41,155 nucleotides of DNA from assembly GCA_030728985.1 (NCBI GenBank), contig JANQYI010000032.1, forward strand, positions 25,399 through 66,553, written 5' to 3'. Under the pieces are notes generated by a model. It saw only the letters and a list, made by a program, of their open reading frames with translations, was not told the origin of the DNA and made no database searches. This DNA is from Burkholderiaceae bacterium (GTDB lineage: Bacteria > Pseudomonadota > Gammaproteobacteria > Burkholderiales > Burkholderiaceae_B). Within the stretch, counting starts at the first letter, position 1. Each line of letters opens with the position of its first letter. Made by a program: the position numbers and the translations under genes. This document shows positions 10,332 to 19,497 of the stretch, piece by piece.

Positions 10332-10544
10332 GTGACCCGCAAAATCCATCGTCTTAGTTTTGCTCGCATTGTAGCGATGCTCGCCCTGACAGGTTGGTTG
10401 GCAGGCTGTGGCTTTAAAGGCCCGCTTTATTTGCCGCCACCAAAACCTAAGGCAACGAAACCCGTCTCAGCCGCCGAAACACCTGTCACAACGACTTCGC
10501 CAAGCACCGCAGTTCAAGCCATCCCGGTCCCAGACCCCAAATAG
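10332..10544 (+). CDS. lptM: LptM/YifL-like small lipoprotein
   Basis: This is a 70-residue outer-membrane-type lipoprotein. I chose GTG 10332 because GAGGGAG (10318-10324) sits 7 bases before it. The TTG at 10305 would need a start inside the cyaY control region. The signal peptide ends in the lipobox LAGC, followed at once by GFKGPLYLPPP, the conserved block of LptM (formerly YifL). In E. coli, LptM binds the LptDE translocon and helps its oxidative assembly; that role is inferred here from the motif and position. The rest is Pro/Thr/Ala-rich and probably disordered. It lies upstream of lysA on the same strand. Confidence 0.88.
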   Translation: MTRKIHRLSFARIVAMLALTGWLAGCGFKGPLYLPPPKPKATKPVSAAETPVTTTSPSTAVQAIPVPDPK

Positions 10545-10580
10545 CCCGTCTTGCGATATGCTTTTTGATGCCTTAGCGCG

Positions 10581-10597
10581 ACAATACGCTGTATTGT
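10581..10597. promoter_or_regulatory. Perfect 7-3-7 inverted repeat upstream of lysA
   Basis: ACAATAC-GCT-GTATTGT lies 36 bp after the lptM stop and 43 bp before the lysA start. There is no T-run, so it does not look like a terminator. The symmetry fits a dimeric repressor or LysR-type binding site, but no regulator gene is next to it. Confidence 0.35.
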
Positions 10598-10640
10598 GCT
10601 TGAGCTTGCTTATTAATGATCGAATACCCACAGCCACGAC

Positions 10641-11942
10641 ATGACCGCTTCAAACTCTATGACTAAGACCGCTACACCCGCAGGATCTCCACATTTTCAC
10701 TACCGCAACGGTGAGTTGTTCGCCGAAGGTGTTGCGCTTTCCACCCTTGCCGAGCAGCTGGGCACACCTTTGTATGTGTATTCACGTGCCGCCTTGGCAA
10801 CAGCATGGGCCTCTTATCAAGAGGCGATTGGTACCCACCGTGTCCTAGTCTGTTATGGCATGAAGGCCAATTCAAACCTAGCCGTACTCAAAGAATTTGC
10901 CCGTTTGGGTAGTGGTTTTGATATCGTCTCGGGCGGTGAGCTCGCACGGGTGTTAGCCGCCGGCGCCAACCCCGCTAAGGTCGTATTTTCCGGCGTGGGA
11001 AAGCAAGGCTGGGAGATGCAAGCCGCGCTTGAGGCTGGTGTAAAGTGTTTTAACATCGAGTCTCTACCTGAGCTCAAACTCCTCTCAGAGGTCGCGACCA
11101 GGCTCGGCAAGGTGGCCGCTGTGTCGCTGCGCGTCAATCCTGATGTTGATGCGCAGACACACCCCTATATTTCGACCGGTCTCAAAGAAAACAAATTCGG
11201 TATCGCGATCGAGGAAGCGCCCGCAGCCTATCAACTCGCCATGACCCTGCCAGGCATTCAGGTGGTTGGGGTGGATTGTCACATCGGCTCACAAATCACC
11301 GAAGTCAGCCCTTATCTTGACGCACTCGACAAACTCCTCACGCTGATTGAGCAACTGGTGAGCCAAGGCATTACTCTCAAGCATTTAGACCTTGGTGGTG
11401 GTCTAGGTATTCGCTACGACGATGAGACACCGCTCGCGCCCAAAGTGCTGCTCGACAAGGTATTCGCTGAGCTCCGTGCGCGTGGTTTTGATCACCTTGA
11501 ACTCGTACTCGAGCCTGGTCGCTCGTTAGTCGGAAACGCTGGCGTCCTGTTGACCTCCGTGCAATACCTCAAGCACACCGAAGCACGTAATTTTGCGATT
11601 GTGGATGCGGCGATGAACGACCTGATGCGTCCCGCGCTCTACGAAGCCTGGCACGGCGTTTTGCCGCTCAAGCCGCGCACAAGCGCTCAAACGCTCTATG
11701 ACGTGGTGGGCCCTGTCTGCGAAAGCGCCGATTGGCTCGCCCGTGCGCGTCAACTCGCGCTCGAACAAGGTGATGTGTTGGCGATTGAATCAGCGGGCGC
11801 CTATGGCTTTGTGATGGCAGGTAACTACAACAGTCGACCGCGCCCCGCCGAAGTCATGGTGGATGGCGAACACGTTTATGTTGTCCGCCAACGCGAAACC
11901 TTTGACGACCTGATTCGCGGTGAAAGCTGTCTGCCGGATTGA
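10641..11942 (+). CDS. lysA: Diaminopimelate decarboxylase
   Basis: This PLP enzyme of the alanine racemase-fold III family carries out the last step of lysine synthesis, meso-diaminopimelate to L-lysine plus CO2. The PLP lysine is Lys75 in CYGMKANSN. Further marks are GFDIVSGGEL, the glycine-rich phosphate-binding DLGGGLGI, VDCHIGSQI, EPGRSLVGNAG and the C-terminal ESAGAYGFVMAGNYNSRPRP. The 433 residues are in the normal range. The start could also be the second Met (10659); neither has a strong ribosome binding site. It follows lptM by 96 bp and ends 9 bp from the convergent deacetylase gene. Confidence 0.97.
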   Translation: MTASNSMTKTATPAGSPHFHYRNGELFAEGVALSTLAEQLGTPLYVYSRAALATAWASYQEAIGTHRVLVCYGMKANSNLAVLKEFARLGSGFDIVSGGELARVLAAGANPAKVVFSGVGKQGWEMQAALEAGVKCFNIESLPELKLLSEVATRLGKVAAVSLRVNPDVDAQTHPYISTGLKENKFGIAIEEAPAAYQLAMTLPGIQVVGVDCHIGSQITEVSPYLDALDKLLTLIEQLVSQGITLKHLDLGGGLGIRYDDETPLAPKVLLDKVFAELRARGFDHLELVLEPGRSLVGNAGVLLTSVQYLKHTEARNFAIVDAAMNDLMRPALYEAWHGVLPLKPRTSAQTLYDVVGPVCESADWLARARQLALEQGDVLAIESAGAYGFVMAGNYNSRPRPAEVMVDGEHVYVVRQRETFDDLIRGESCLPD

Positions 11943-11951
11943 GCGACCGAG

Positions 11952-12977
11952 TTAATGTTCTCGCGATAGAAATCCATTAAAAAAACTCACGGTGTTGGTG
12001 GCAAGTGTTTCAAGGTGGTAACCACCCTCTTGCACCACCAGCGTGGGCAAACCCATTGCGGCCACCTGTTTGCCCAGACGATTAAAGCCCTCCGTGGTGA
12101 CCGCTACCTTGGTCTGCGGATCATCCTTGTAAACATCAAAGCCTAAACACAACACCACCGCGTCGGGCTTAAATGCTTCGATCGCCTTGAGTGCTTGGCG
12201 CACATGCTCAAAAAAGACCTCCTCACTTGAGCCATGCGGCATGGGCAGGTTTAGGTTATAGCCCGCGCCTGTGTCTGCGCCTGTTTCGTCCTCAAAGCCT
12301 GCGGTTACCGGATAAAAATTCGTCGGGTCGCCGTGCACGGATACGTACATGACATCTTCACGCTGATAGAAAATCTCCTGCACGCCCTGACCGTGATGCA
12401 CATCAGTATCCAGTATCACCACGCGTTGGTATTTTTCACGTAACAGCTCAGCCGCAATCGCGGCATTATTGAGGTAACAAAATCCTCCTGCCGCGTCTTT
12501 ACGGGTGTGATGACCTGGTGGACGGCATAAAGCATAAGCCTTGTCGTCACCCGACAAGAGCGCTTTAGCGCCGGCAATCGCCGATTGCGCAGCCCAATAC
12601 ACCGTCGTCCACGTGTGCTCGCCAACCGGACAACTCCCATCCGCCAGATACTTGCCTGCTTTAGCCAAAATGCCACGCAAGGCATTGGGTTCACGCACGT
12701 AAACGTTTGAAATCACTTCATCGCCCCAATCTGGCCCGACTTGTTTCCATTCAGCGTGCGCGGTCTGTAAAAAAGTCAGGTAGGCCGCATCGTGCACACG
12801 CAACAGGGGCTCCATGCCATAGTCACCCGGCTCAGTGACGGGGAGGTTTAGCGCGGCAAGCCCCTTTAAAATCCGTTCGGCACGCTCCGGGATCTCCTGA
12901 GGCACACGCATCTTGCCACGTGACAAATAGGTTTGAGGATGGTGCAGTTTTTGTTTGGGGTGAAAAAAGCTCTTCAT
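11952..12977 (-). CDS. Histone-deacetylase-family protein, acetylpolyamine amidohydrolase-like
   Basis: This is a zinc-dependent deacetylase of the arginase/deacetylase fold. The ATG at 12977 has AGGAGA six bases before it; the reported upstream TTG is not needed. In the 341 residues I see the general-base pair His156-His157 (RPPGHHTRK), zinc ligands Asp192 and His194 (LDTDVHHGQG) and Asp281 (LGFDVYKDDP), and the catalytic Tyr320 in QEGGYH. The N-terminal MKSFFHPKQKLHHPQTYLSRGK and the VYKDDP block resemble bacterial acetylpolyamine deacetylases (AphA/APAH group) more than AcuC. The substrate is inferred, not shown. It is the last gene of the resB run, 13 bp after an EamA transporter that could in principle export a related amine. 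Confidence 0.85.
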   Translation of the reverse strand: MKSFFHPKQKLHHPQTYLSRGKMRVPQEIPERAERILKGLAALNLPVTEPGDYGMEPLLRVHDAAYLTFLQTAHAEWKQVGPDWGDEVISNVYVREPNALRGILAKAGKYLADGSCPVGEHTWTTVYWAAQSAIAGAKALLSGDDKAYALCRPPGHHTRKDAAGGFCYLNNAAIAAELLREKYQRVVILDTDVHHGQGVQEIFYQREDVMYVSVHGDPTNFYPVTAGFEDETGADTGAGYNLNLPMPHGSSEEVFFEHVRQALKAIEAFKPDAVVLCLGFDVYKDDPQTKVAVTTEGFNRLGKQVAAMGLPTLVVQEGGYHLETLATNTVSFFNGFLSREH

Positions 12978-12990
12978 CAAATCTCCTGCT

Positions 12991-13929
12991 TCAGCGTGCG
13001 CGCCGAAGTGATCTGGCTTTCAAGGATGAAATCAACATAGGTAACGTCAGTGTCAAGCCCGCCGCGACGATTAGCGCAATCCCCGCAAAAGACTGAAGAT
13101 TAGGCATTTGACCAAAAAAGAGTTCGCCCCACATCACCGCAAGCGCTAACTGGAAATAATTGAGCGGGGCGAGCGTGGACGCGGGTACGCGCTTAAAGGC
13201 CAGGATCAGTAAATACTGTCCCACACCGCCGCATGCACCCATCACAAGCATCTCGAGCATGTCTCTACCGGTTGGCCACACTTGCGGCCACAACACCATC
13301 ATCACCGCCAAGCCCATAAACCAGCATGTGCTCGCCGCATAAACAAACATCTGTTCGCTCTCAACGCGATTGGCAAGTTTGCGGGTCAATAATTGCACGA
13401 TCGCATAGGCACATGCTGAAGTAAACATCAGTGCGCTCCCAATCAAGGAGAGATCCCCCCCCGGATCGACGATCAGCAACATTCCCACCATCCCCACCAA
13501 CACTGTGGCGTATTGTTTCCAGCCCACACGTTCGCCCAACACAAAAGGCGCCAGAATAATGACAATCAGCGGAGCGACAAAATAGATCGCCGTGCCTTCA
13601 GCGAGCGGTAAATATTGCAGCCCGGGAATAAAACAAATCCCCGTAACACCCAGCATCGCACCGCGCAAGATCAACAAAAAACGGGCGTCTTTGCGTGCAT
13701 GAATGGACACGCCTTTAGCCCGCATCACGGCAAAGGCGAGCACAACAATCACGGAATAGCGCGCAAAATTTACCAGCGGTGCCGAGTAGCGATGGACGAG
13801 GTCTTTGGCCAGTGCATCAAGCAAAGAAAAACAGGTCAGGGCACATAAAAAAATGCCGCAACCAATCAACCATTGGCGCTGTAGAGACAGCGCGGTCGGT
13901 TCTGATAAACGCTCGGTTGAAGCTGTCAT
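12991..13929 (-). CDS. EamA/DMT family inner-membrane transporter
   Basis: The protein has 312 residues with about ten hydrophobic helices arranged as two EamA repeats (roughly residues 25-155 and 165-300). The second repeat has the typical end APLNYFQLALAVMWGELFFGQ. I start it at ATG 13929 (MTASTERLSEPTA); a TTG at 13947 is the only upstream alternative. Drug/metabolite transporters of this type export amino acids, nucleosides or small amines, but the substrate cannot be read from sequence. It lies 27 bp after the MFS gene and 13 bp before the deacetylase gene, so the three are probably on one transcript. Confidence 0.88.
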   Translation of the reverse strand: MTASTERLSEPTALSLQRQWLIGCGIFLCALTCFSLLDALAKDLVHRYSAPLVNFARYSVIVVLAFAVMRAKGVSIHARKDARFLLILRGAMLGVTGICFIPGLQYLPLAEGTAIYFVAPLIVIILAPFVLGERVGWKQYATVLVGMVGMLLIVDPGGDLSLIGSALMFTSACAYAIVQLLTRKLANRVESEQMFVYAASTCWFMGLAVMMVLWPQVWPTGRDMLEMLVMGACGGVGQYLLILAFKRVPASTLAPLNYFQLALAVMWGELFFGQMPNLQSFAGIALIVAAGLTLTLPMLISSLKARSLRRAR

Positions 13930-13956
13930 GGTGATCGCAAAAAACAACGCAACGCG

Positions 13957-15162
13957 TCAGGTTGAGCTCGTTGTGGGATGGCGGTAGAGGGGTATCAGCA
14001 ACATCAAGATCAAGAGGCCGAGCACCGCTATCACGCCATAACTTAAACCATAACTGCTCAGCACGCTGGCCAACACACCGAACAAAGGTGGGCCCACCAT
14101 CACGCCCAAAAAGGTAATGCAAAGCGTGCCACCCGTGGCAATACCCGCCTGTCCCTTTGGCGCCTGTCGCGCAATCTCAGCCAGGAACACGCCGTTCCAG
14201 CCAATGGCCGAAGAGCCAAAGATCACCAAAACGGGGAAAAGGAACCAAGGTGAAGACTCAGGCCCGAGCAACGCCGTGCCCACCGCACCAATCACCAACA
14301 GCACCGCGATCACCATCAACATCATGGTCGCACCCAACCAGCGATCAGAGATATAGCCCCACAGCATCCGTCCCGATACACCCGCAGCCTGTGCCACCGT
14401 CAAGGCACCTCCGGCAGCCACTAAGCTCCAGCCCAAGTCTTCATACAAGAATGTCACCAAATAACCCATCAGGGCCATTTGCGCGATCGAGAACATAAAG
14501 GACATGTAAGACAATTTACGCAAGGTGCGATGACTAAAGATCAGCTTAAGGGGCAAGACAAAGCTTGTCGCCATGGAAGCTCTGACCGTGGGGTCGCGAT
14601 CATCATCCAAGCCCTCGCGCAAAGGCTGCACCGCCCAAGCGCAAATGATGCAGGCAATGCCTGCGCAAATAAACGCCCACTGCCAACCAATCAAAATGTT
14701 GAGGGAGGGCACGGTCGCGCCCGCAATCATGCCACCGAGAGGCACGCCCGTCTGTTTGACAGAGAAAACAAAAGATAATTTTTCTGCGGGTGTTGATTTG
14801 ATCAACAAATGCGAGCTCGCCGGTGTGATCGGTCCATAGCCCGCACCAATAAACAACGCGCCCAACGCGATCGTTTCAACAGAGGGGATCGAACAAAGGA
14901 AAAGGCCAATCGCCGCTAAAACCAAGCCCGCCTGGCTCAGGCGAATCGCTCCCCAGCGTTTGACCGCGGCACCGCCCAGAAGGGTAGCCACCATTGCGCC
15001 AAAATAAGCCAGCGCAACGTAGGCACCCAAATAGTTTGTTGAAATTCCGACATCTTTAGCCACGGCCGGTGCAACCACCGGCAAGTTCAACATGGCCATC
15101 GCAACAAGAGACTGTACTGTCAGGGTCGCGAGCAACACGACCCATGGTTTAGCTGGCGTCAA
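13957..15162 (-). CDS. MFS transporter with TTG start overlapping ccsB
   Basis: This major facilitator protein has 401 residues, about twelve hydrophobic segments, and a long hydrophilic middle loop (AVQPLREGLDDDRDP) between the two six-helix halves. The best start is TTG 15162-15160, which overlaps the ccsB stop in the four-base string TTGA, so translation is probably coupled to ccsB. There is no clear ribosome binding site and the next in-frame ATG would remove the first helix. The segment SVKQTGVPLGG near helix 4-5 resembles nitrate/cyanate-type (CynX/NarK-like) MFS proteins only loosely. Substrate unknown. Confidence 0.85.
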   Translation of the reverse strand: MTPAKPWVVLLATLTVQSLVAMAMLNLPVVAPAVAKDVGISTNYLGAYVALAYFGAMVATLLGGAAVKRWGAIRLSQAGLVLAAIGLFLCSIPSVETIALGALFIGAGYGPITPASSHLLIKSTPAEKLSFVFSVKQTGVPLGGMIAGATVPSLNILIGWQWAFICAGIACIICAWAVQPLREGLDDDRDPTVRASMATSFVLPLKLIFSHRTLRKLSYMSFMFSIAQMALMGYLVTFLYEDLGWSLVAAGGALTVAQAAGVSGRMLWGYISDRWLGATMMLMVIAVLLVIGAVGTALLGPESSPWFLFPVLVIFGSSAIGWNGVFLAEIARQAPKGQAGIATGGTLCITFLGVMVGPPLFGVLASVLSSYGLSYGVIAVLGLLILMLLIPLYRHPTTSST

Positions 15163-16490
15163 AGCGCACCATAAGAATGTAAGCCTGAAAGAAACATGTT
15201 AACGCCCAAAAAGGCGAAACAGGTTATCAACAGACCAACAAGTGCCCAGTATGCGGCCATCGTGCCACGCAAGCCTTTCATGAGGCGTAAATGCAACCAT
15301 GCGGCGTAGTTCAGCCAGACGATCAGCGCCCATGTTTCCTTGGGGTCCCACTGCCAGTAAGCACCCCAGGCGTCCGCAGCCCACAAAGCGCCGAGAATCG
15401 TCGCTACGGTAAAAAAGGCAAAGCCGATGGCGATCGCCCGATACATGATGTCATCGAGGACTTCAAAGGAAGGCAAGCGGGCGCCAATCTGCGCGCGAAA
15501 CAACAAAATCGTGCCCACAATCACAGCACCGATGCCGAAATAAATCATCCAGGTCGCGGACAAGCCCTCTGTCCGAAACACCATCGGCTCGGCAGCTAAC
15601 AAGACCCCCAAAATAAACAGCGGGGCAAGTTTGAGCCAGGATTTGGTTTGAGCATGCTGCTTGACCAGGTAGGCAAAACCCACCATGGCCGCAAGCGAAA
15701 ATGTGCCATAACCGATGAAGTTCGCAGGCACATGGATTTTCATCCACCAGCTTTTAAGCGCGGGCACCAAGGGCTGGATTTGATAAGCCTCGCGTGTAAA
15801 GGAATACCACAACAAAAACACAACCGACGAGGACACGATCAACATCACAAAACCACCCAGCGCGCGTGTGCCGTAGCGTCGCTCGTAATACAGGTAAAAG
15901 AGGGAGGTGACGAGCGCGAACAACACAAACACTTCGTACAGATTGCTGACGGGAATGTGGCCCAAATCAGGACCCATTAAATGCCCTTCACGCCAACGCA
16001 CCATCAAGCCCGTCGAGCCGGCAAACACCGCCCCCCACGTCAAGGCCGTTCCAAGCCAAGCAGCGGTCGTGCTGACAAACCCCGCCCAATAGCAAAAGGT
16101 CGCCACAATAAACAGTACGCACATCCAGAGAATCGCAGACTGCGAGGAAAACAGATATTTCAATAGAAACGCTTGCTCAGCGCGCGCCAGATCTCCTTGG
16201 TACAACCAGATTGCAAACAGAGAGGCGACACCTACAGTCAGGAATAAAGTACGCAACGGTCGCCACAGCCAGCCCAGCCACACAAGCGATGGAACCGTGA
16301 AAACCAGGATGGTTTTCTCATACACATCCATCGAATTGTTGTATTGATTGAGTGCAAACGCCGCTCCGAGCGCCAGCACGACAAAAAACAATACATCGGT
16401 CCAGCCAGGTCGGCCGCGCTCAATACGTCCGTCTCCCGACTCTCTCAAGTCATCCCAATCATTTGCAACAGCAGCAACTGGCTCATTCAT
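15159..16490 (-). CDS. ccsB: System II cytochrome c biogenesis protein CcsB (heme handling)
   Basis: This is the inner-membrane partner of ResB in cytochrome c maturation system II; the pair moves heme to the periplasm and joins it to CxxCH motifs. The 443 residues contain many hydrophobic helices. The heme-binding WWD signature WGAYWQWDPKE starts at about residue 375, followed by the TM segment with WLNYAAWLHLR. The GHIPVSNLYEVFVLF stretch and the His-containing segment WMKIHVPANFIGYG supply candidate heme-ligand histidines. It starts 22 bp after resB with a weak ribosome binding site. Confidence 0.95.
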   Translation of the reverse strand: MNEPVAAVANDWDDLRESGDGRIERGRPGWTDVLFFVVLALGAAFALNQYNNSMDVYEKTILVFTVPSLVWLGWLWRPLRTLFLTVGVASLFAIWLYQGDLARAEQAFLLKYLFSSQSAILWMCVLFIVATFCYWAGFVSTTAAWLGTALTWGAVFAGSTGLMVRWREGHLMGPDLGHIPVSNLYEVFVLFALVTSLFYLYYERRYGTRALGGFVMLIVSSSVVFLLWYSFTREAYQIQPLVPALKSWWMKIHVPANFIGYGTFSLAAMVGFAYLVKQHAQTKSWLKLAPLFILGVLLAAEPMVFRTEGLSATWMIYFGIGAVIVGTILLFRAQIGARLPSFEVLDDIMYRAIAIGFAFFTVATILGALWAADAWGAYWQWDPKETWALIVWLNYAAWLHLRLMKGLRGTMAAYWALVGLLITCFAFLGVNMFLSGLHSYGAL

Positions 16491-16512
16491 AGCAATATCT
16501 CAATGGTCAGTG

Positions 16513-18588
16513 TTAGGGCTTACCGGATGGCTCGCCTTGGTTCAGGCGCAATAACGCCTGCTTGAAACGATCAAACTCCCGATTGAAATCGAGAGTCCGC
16601 TTTTGTGAGGTCATGGCCGCCATAACCTTTGCGCCCCCATTCGCCTCGGCAGGGCGAAGCCAAACCCAAATTCGACGATCTCTGACATAAAACATCGTAA
16701 AAATACCGATGATTAAAAGCAGACAGCCTATATATACGGTGATCTTACCTGGAGTACGGCTCACTTGGAAAACACTCGCCTGGACATGCTCAAACGTCTT
16801 GAGCGTCATCATGATCGGCGAAGGATAGAGTGCAAGATCCGACAAGGCCGCGACCGCGAGCCTAGACCATTCCGCGGCGGCCTCCATGTTGCCTGAGGCA
16901 TTGAGTATGGGCGCAAGGCCCGCACGCTCGCGACCAATGTCACGCAACTCGGCAATCGAAGATCCTAGAAGGCGAATGATGACATCCGCCGCACGGCGTT
17001 GCTCAGCCTCTGGAACATTTTTTTCCAAAAAACTTGAAATCGCAACCAAGCCTCCATTAGCAAAGGTATCAAGCGCTCGCTCGGTCGACAATTGAAGTGC
17101 CCTGCGTTCTTCGGGGCCCCCACCGTAATTATTCACAAGCCGTTCAGCCGCCAATTTTCTGGCCGCCGGATCGGCCAAAGCCGCTCTCAAACGGATGAAA
17201 TCGCCCATCGAACTATCGTCATCGACAGGCAAGCGCAAATAACGGAAACCAGCTGCGCCCGCCTCCTGGACACCCGCCAACATGATGCGGGCGCCATCAA
17301 GCTCGACCGGCAGCATGTAGTTATGAAACAACGTCGCTTGACCGCTCGAGTCAATCACGCGGTACTCAACACTCGGGCCGATATTGCGCAAATTTTTATT
17401 CGTTTTACCCGCAGCACTGCCCGTGACGGCGGCGACATGCTCACCAAAAGGCTTTGAAACAGAAGTAGGATCGCCGCCCGACAAGTCCTCGACATTAATC
17501 GGACGCAGCTTAGTCACCTCGACCTTGAGCTCAGCGCCCGCTGATTTCATGGTGACATCATTGGATTGTCCGACACGCGACTTGATCTCAAAAGACTTAT
17601 CACTTGGACCCGCAAGGGGATAGCCCACTAACTCGATCAGACTGCCGCCATCGTCAAAGCTTGACTGATAGACCGTGACGCCCTTGAAGTGCAAAGGCTC
17701 ATTGACCTCGATTGTCGCATCAAAGCTTTTGCCTGTATCGGGGTCGGTGACCGTCACCAAGCTAGCAAAACGACTTGGCATACCCGTCGAGTAATAATCG
17801 ACGATAAATTTTTTCAGTTCGATACTGAAGGGCAAGGGCTGAACCAACGCCCCGTCGTCAACATTGACCACGGCCGAATTGCGCGAACTTCCTTCAGGTA
17901 TCAACACGTTTGCACGAAAACTTGGGTTATTGACGGACAACCGCCCACGCTCAGGCACCTCTGCGATCAGCATATTTTCAACAATCGGTGTCTTGCCCAT
18001 GAGCCACACCTGCATGCGCACCGGCAGCTCACTATCAAGCAAGCCTCCGACGCAAATAATCACGATCGACGCATGCGCAAAAATATAGCCGAGCCGGTTT
18101 CCGCTCCCTCGCTTGGCGGCAAGCAAGACCGCATCACCCTCGTCGCGCTGCTTGACCGCATATCCCTCGCGCTTAAACCACGCTTGCACCGAGGCCGTCG
18201 CCGCAGGAACACCACGCCCAGTGTCCAACTCAACACGGTGATGAAATGATTGCAGACTTGAGGTGCGAATATTCTCACGGAAGGAACGCGCTTCCTTAAG
18301 CATCTTGGGGGAGTTACGAATCAAACATAAGCTTGTCGATGTCACGAGAAAAGCCATCGTGACTAAGAACCACCAGTTGTTATAGATATGCCAAATCGAA
18401 AAGCGATTAAACACATCGAACCAGAAGGGCCCGAACTGGTCAATATAGGTATTCGATGAACGCCCCTGGGGGATAACCGTGCCGATAATGCTCGCCAAGC
18501 AAATAAAAACCAGCAAACTGATCGCAAAGCGCATCGAGCTCAGGAGCTCGAGGAAATTAGCCAGCGGTCTGGATGCGGTCTTTGTCAT
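16513..18588 (-). CDS. resB: System II cytochrome c biogenesis protein ResB/Ccs1
   Basis: This integral membrane protein has a large periplasmic domain and works with CcsB. The N-terminal part has the family start LELLSSMRFAISLLVFICLASIIGTVIPQ and further helices near 75-95 and 165-185. A long periplasmic region (about 190-610) follows, then a last helix, PGKITVYIGCLLLIIGIFTMFYV, and a basic cytoplasmic tail. At 691 residues it is the long betaproteobacterial form; the Ala-rich helical insert around 470-590 is extra relative to Bacillus ResB. It heads the minus-strand run ending with the deacetylase gene and is downstream of the cytochrome c4 terminator, so it likely has its own promoter in 18589-18640, where I find no convincing boxes. 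Confidence 0.95.
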   Translation of the reverse strand: MTKTASRPLANFLELLSSMRFAISLLVFICLASIIGTVIPQGRSSNTYIDQFGPFWFDVFNRFSIWHIYNNWWFLVTMAFLVTSTSLCLIRNSPKMLKEARSFRENIRTSSLQSFHHRVELDTGRGVPAATASVQAWFKREGYAVKQRDEGDAVLLAAKRGSGNRLGYIFAHASIVIICVGGLLDSELPVRMQVWLMGKTPIVENMLIAEVPERGRLSVNNPSFRANVLIPEGSSRNSAVVNVDDGALVQPLPFSIELKKFIVDYYSTGMPSRFASLVTVTDPDTGKSFDATIEVNEPLHFKGVTVYQSSFDDGGSLIELVGYPLAGPSDKSFEIKSRVGQSNDVTMKSAGAELKVEVTKLRPINVEDLSGGDPTSVSKPFGEHVAAVTGSAAGKTNKNLRNIGPSVEYRVIDSSGQATLFHNYMLPVELDGARIMLAGVQEAGAAGFRYLRLPVDDDSSMGDFIRLRAALADPAARKLAAERLVNNYGGGPEERRALQLSTERALDTFANGGLVAISSFLEKNVPEAEQRRAADVIIRLLGSSIAELRDIGRERAGLAPILNASGNMEAAAEWSRLAVAALSDLALYPSPIMMTLKTFEHVQASVFQVSRTPGKITVYIGCLLLIIGIFTMFYVRDRRIWVWLRPAEANGGAKVMAAMTSQKRTLDFNREFDRFKQALLRLNQGEPSGKP

Positions 18589-18640
18589 GATTGCGTGATT
18601 GCCAAGTGTGCGGAGTTACAAAAGCGACAGCCGATATGCG

Positions 18641-18675
18641 AAAAAAAAAGAGAGTCTTTAAGACTCCCCCTTTTT
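18641..18675 (-). terminator. Intrinsic terminator after cytochrome c4 gene
   Basis: Read on the minus strand: GAGTC-TTAAA-GACTC (18666-18652) preceded by a G-run and followed by TCTTTTTTTTT (ending at 18641). The stem is only 5 bp of standard pairs but the T-tract is strong. It lies 54 bp after the c4 stop and 52 bp before resB. Confidence 0.7.
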
Positions 18676-18729
18676 ACTATATTTGAGGCGCTAAATAAGC
18701 TAAAACATTACAACTGTTATTCCGTTTTT

Positions 18730-19443
18730 TTAACGCAAGCCCGCTGCATAGTCAGAGACAGCCTTAATGTCTGCATCAGACATACGATCTGCGATTTGGT
18801 TCATCATCGCCGAATTACCACGGTGACCTGCACGGAACAGCTTGAGCTGGTCTTCGATATAGGAAGGATACTGACCACCGAGACGAGGATATTGGGCCGG
18901 AATGCCCGCACCATTCGGGGAGTGACACCCAGCGCAAGCAGGGACATTACGGTCGGGGATACCACCGCGCCAAATTTTTTGACCACGCTCCACCAGCTTT
19001 TCATTGGTGGCCGTTGCAGGCTGTGCCAAGGTTTGCAAGGACAAGAAATAGGCAAGATTTTGCATGTCCTCAACGGTCAGCGGCGTCGCCAAGGCTTGCA
19101 TCACGGACGGCGCGCCATCAGCACCCTTGCGAAGCGCGGTCTTGGCGCCCGCTTTGACGCGGAACTCAACAAGTTGTTTGTACAAATACTCGTGTGATTG
19201 AGCGGAGAGATTTGGGTTGGCAGGGATCGTACTGTTGCCAGCTGCGCCGTGACACGCTACACAGGCCAGAATGCCGCGCGCCGCGTCACCCTGTTCATAG
19301 AGCTGAGCGCCTTTGGCGGCGTCAGGTTTTGCGGGGCCCTTAACAGGACCGGCGGCCATACTGGTTGATAAGGCAGTTACCCCAAGCAGTAACCCGCTCA
19401 CAAGCACTATCTTGGACACTAACTTGGACAGCACACGCTTCAT
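18730..19443 (-). CDS. Diheme cytochrome c4
   Basis: This periplasmic electron carrier has two class I cytochrome c domains. It delivers electrons to terminal oxidases in related bacteria. I start it at ATG 19443 (GAGG seven bases upstream) rather than the longer reading to 19506. A signal peptide covers residues 1-31 (cleavage after SMAA is likely). Heme sites are CVACH (61-65) and CAGCH (170-174), with candidate axial Met115 (SVMQAL) and a Met in the NSAMMNQIADRMSD segment. The size, 237 residues, fits cytochrome c4. It neighbours the ResB/CcsB maturation genes and is divergent from engB. Confidence 0.95.
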   Translation of the reverse strand: MKRVLSKLVSKIVLVSGLLLGVTALSTSMAAGPVKGPAKPDAAKGAQLYEQGDAARGILACVACHGAAGNSTIPANPNLSAQSHEYLYKQLVEFRVKAGAKTALRKGADGAPSVMQALATPLTVEDMQNLAYFLSLQTLAQPATATNEKLVERGQKIWRGGIPDRNVPACAGCHSPNGAGIPAQYPRLGGQYPSYIEDQLKLFRAGHRGNSAMMNQIADRMSDADIKAVSDYAAGLR

Positions 19444-19497
19444 TGAAGACCTCGACGCTTGTAATCTTTCTATAAAACAACAACTTCTAAACCCAAG

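Noticed and set aside
17689-18249. 186-codon plus-strand frame inside resB
   Set aside because: Antisense shadow of resB without ribosome site or family features.
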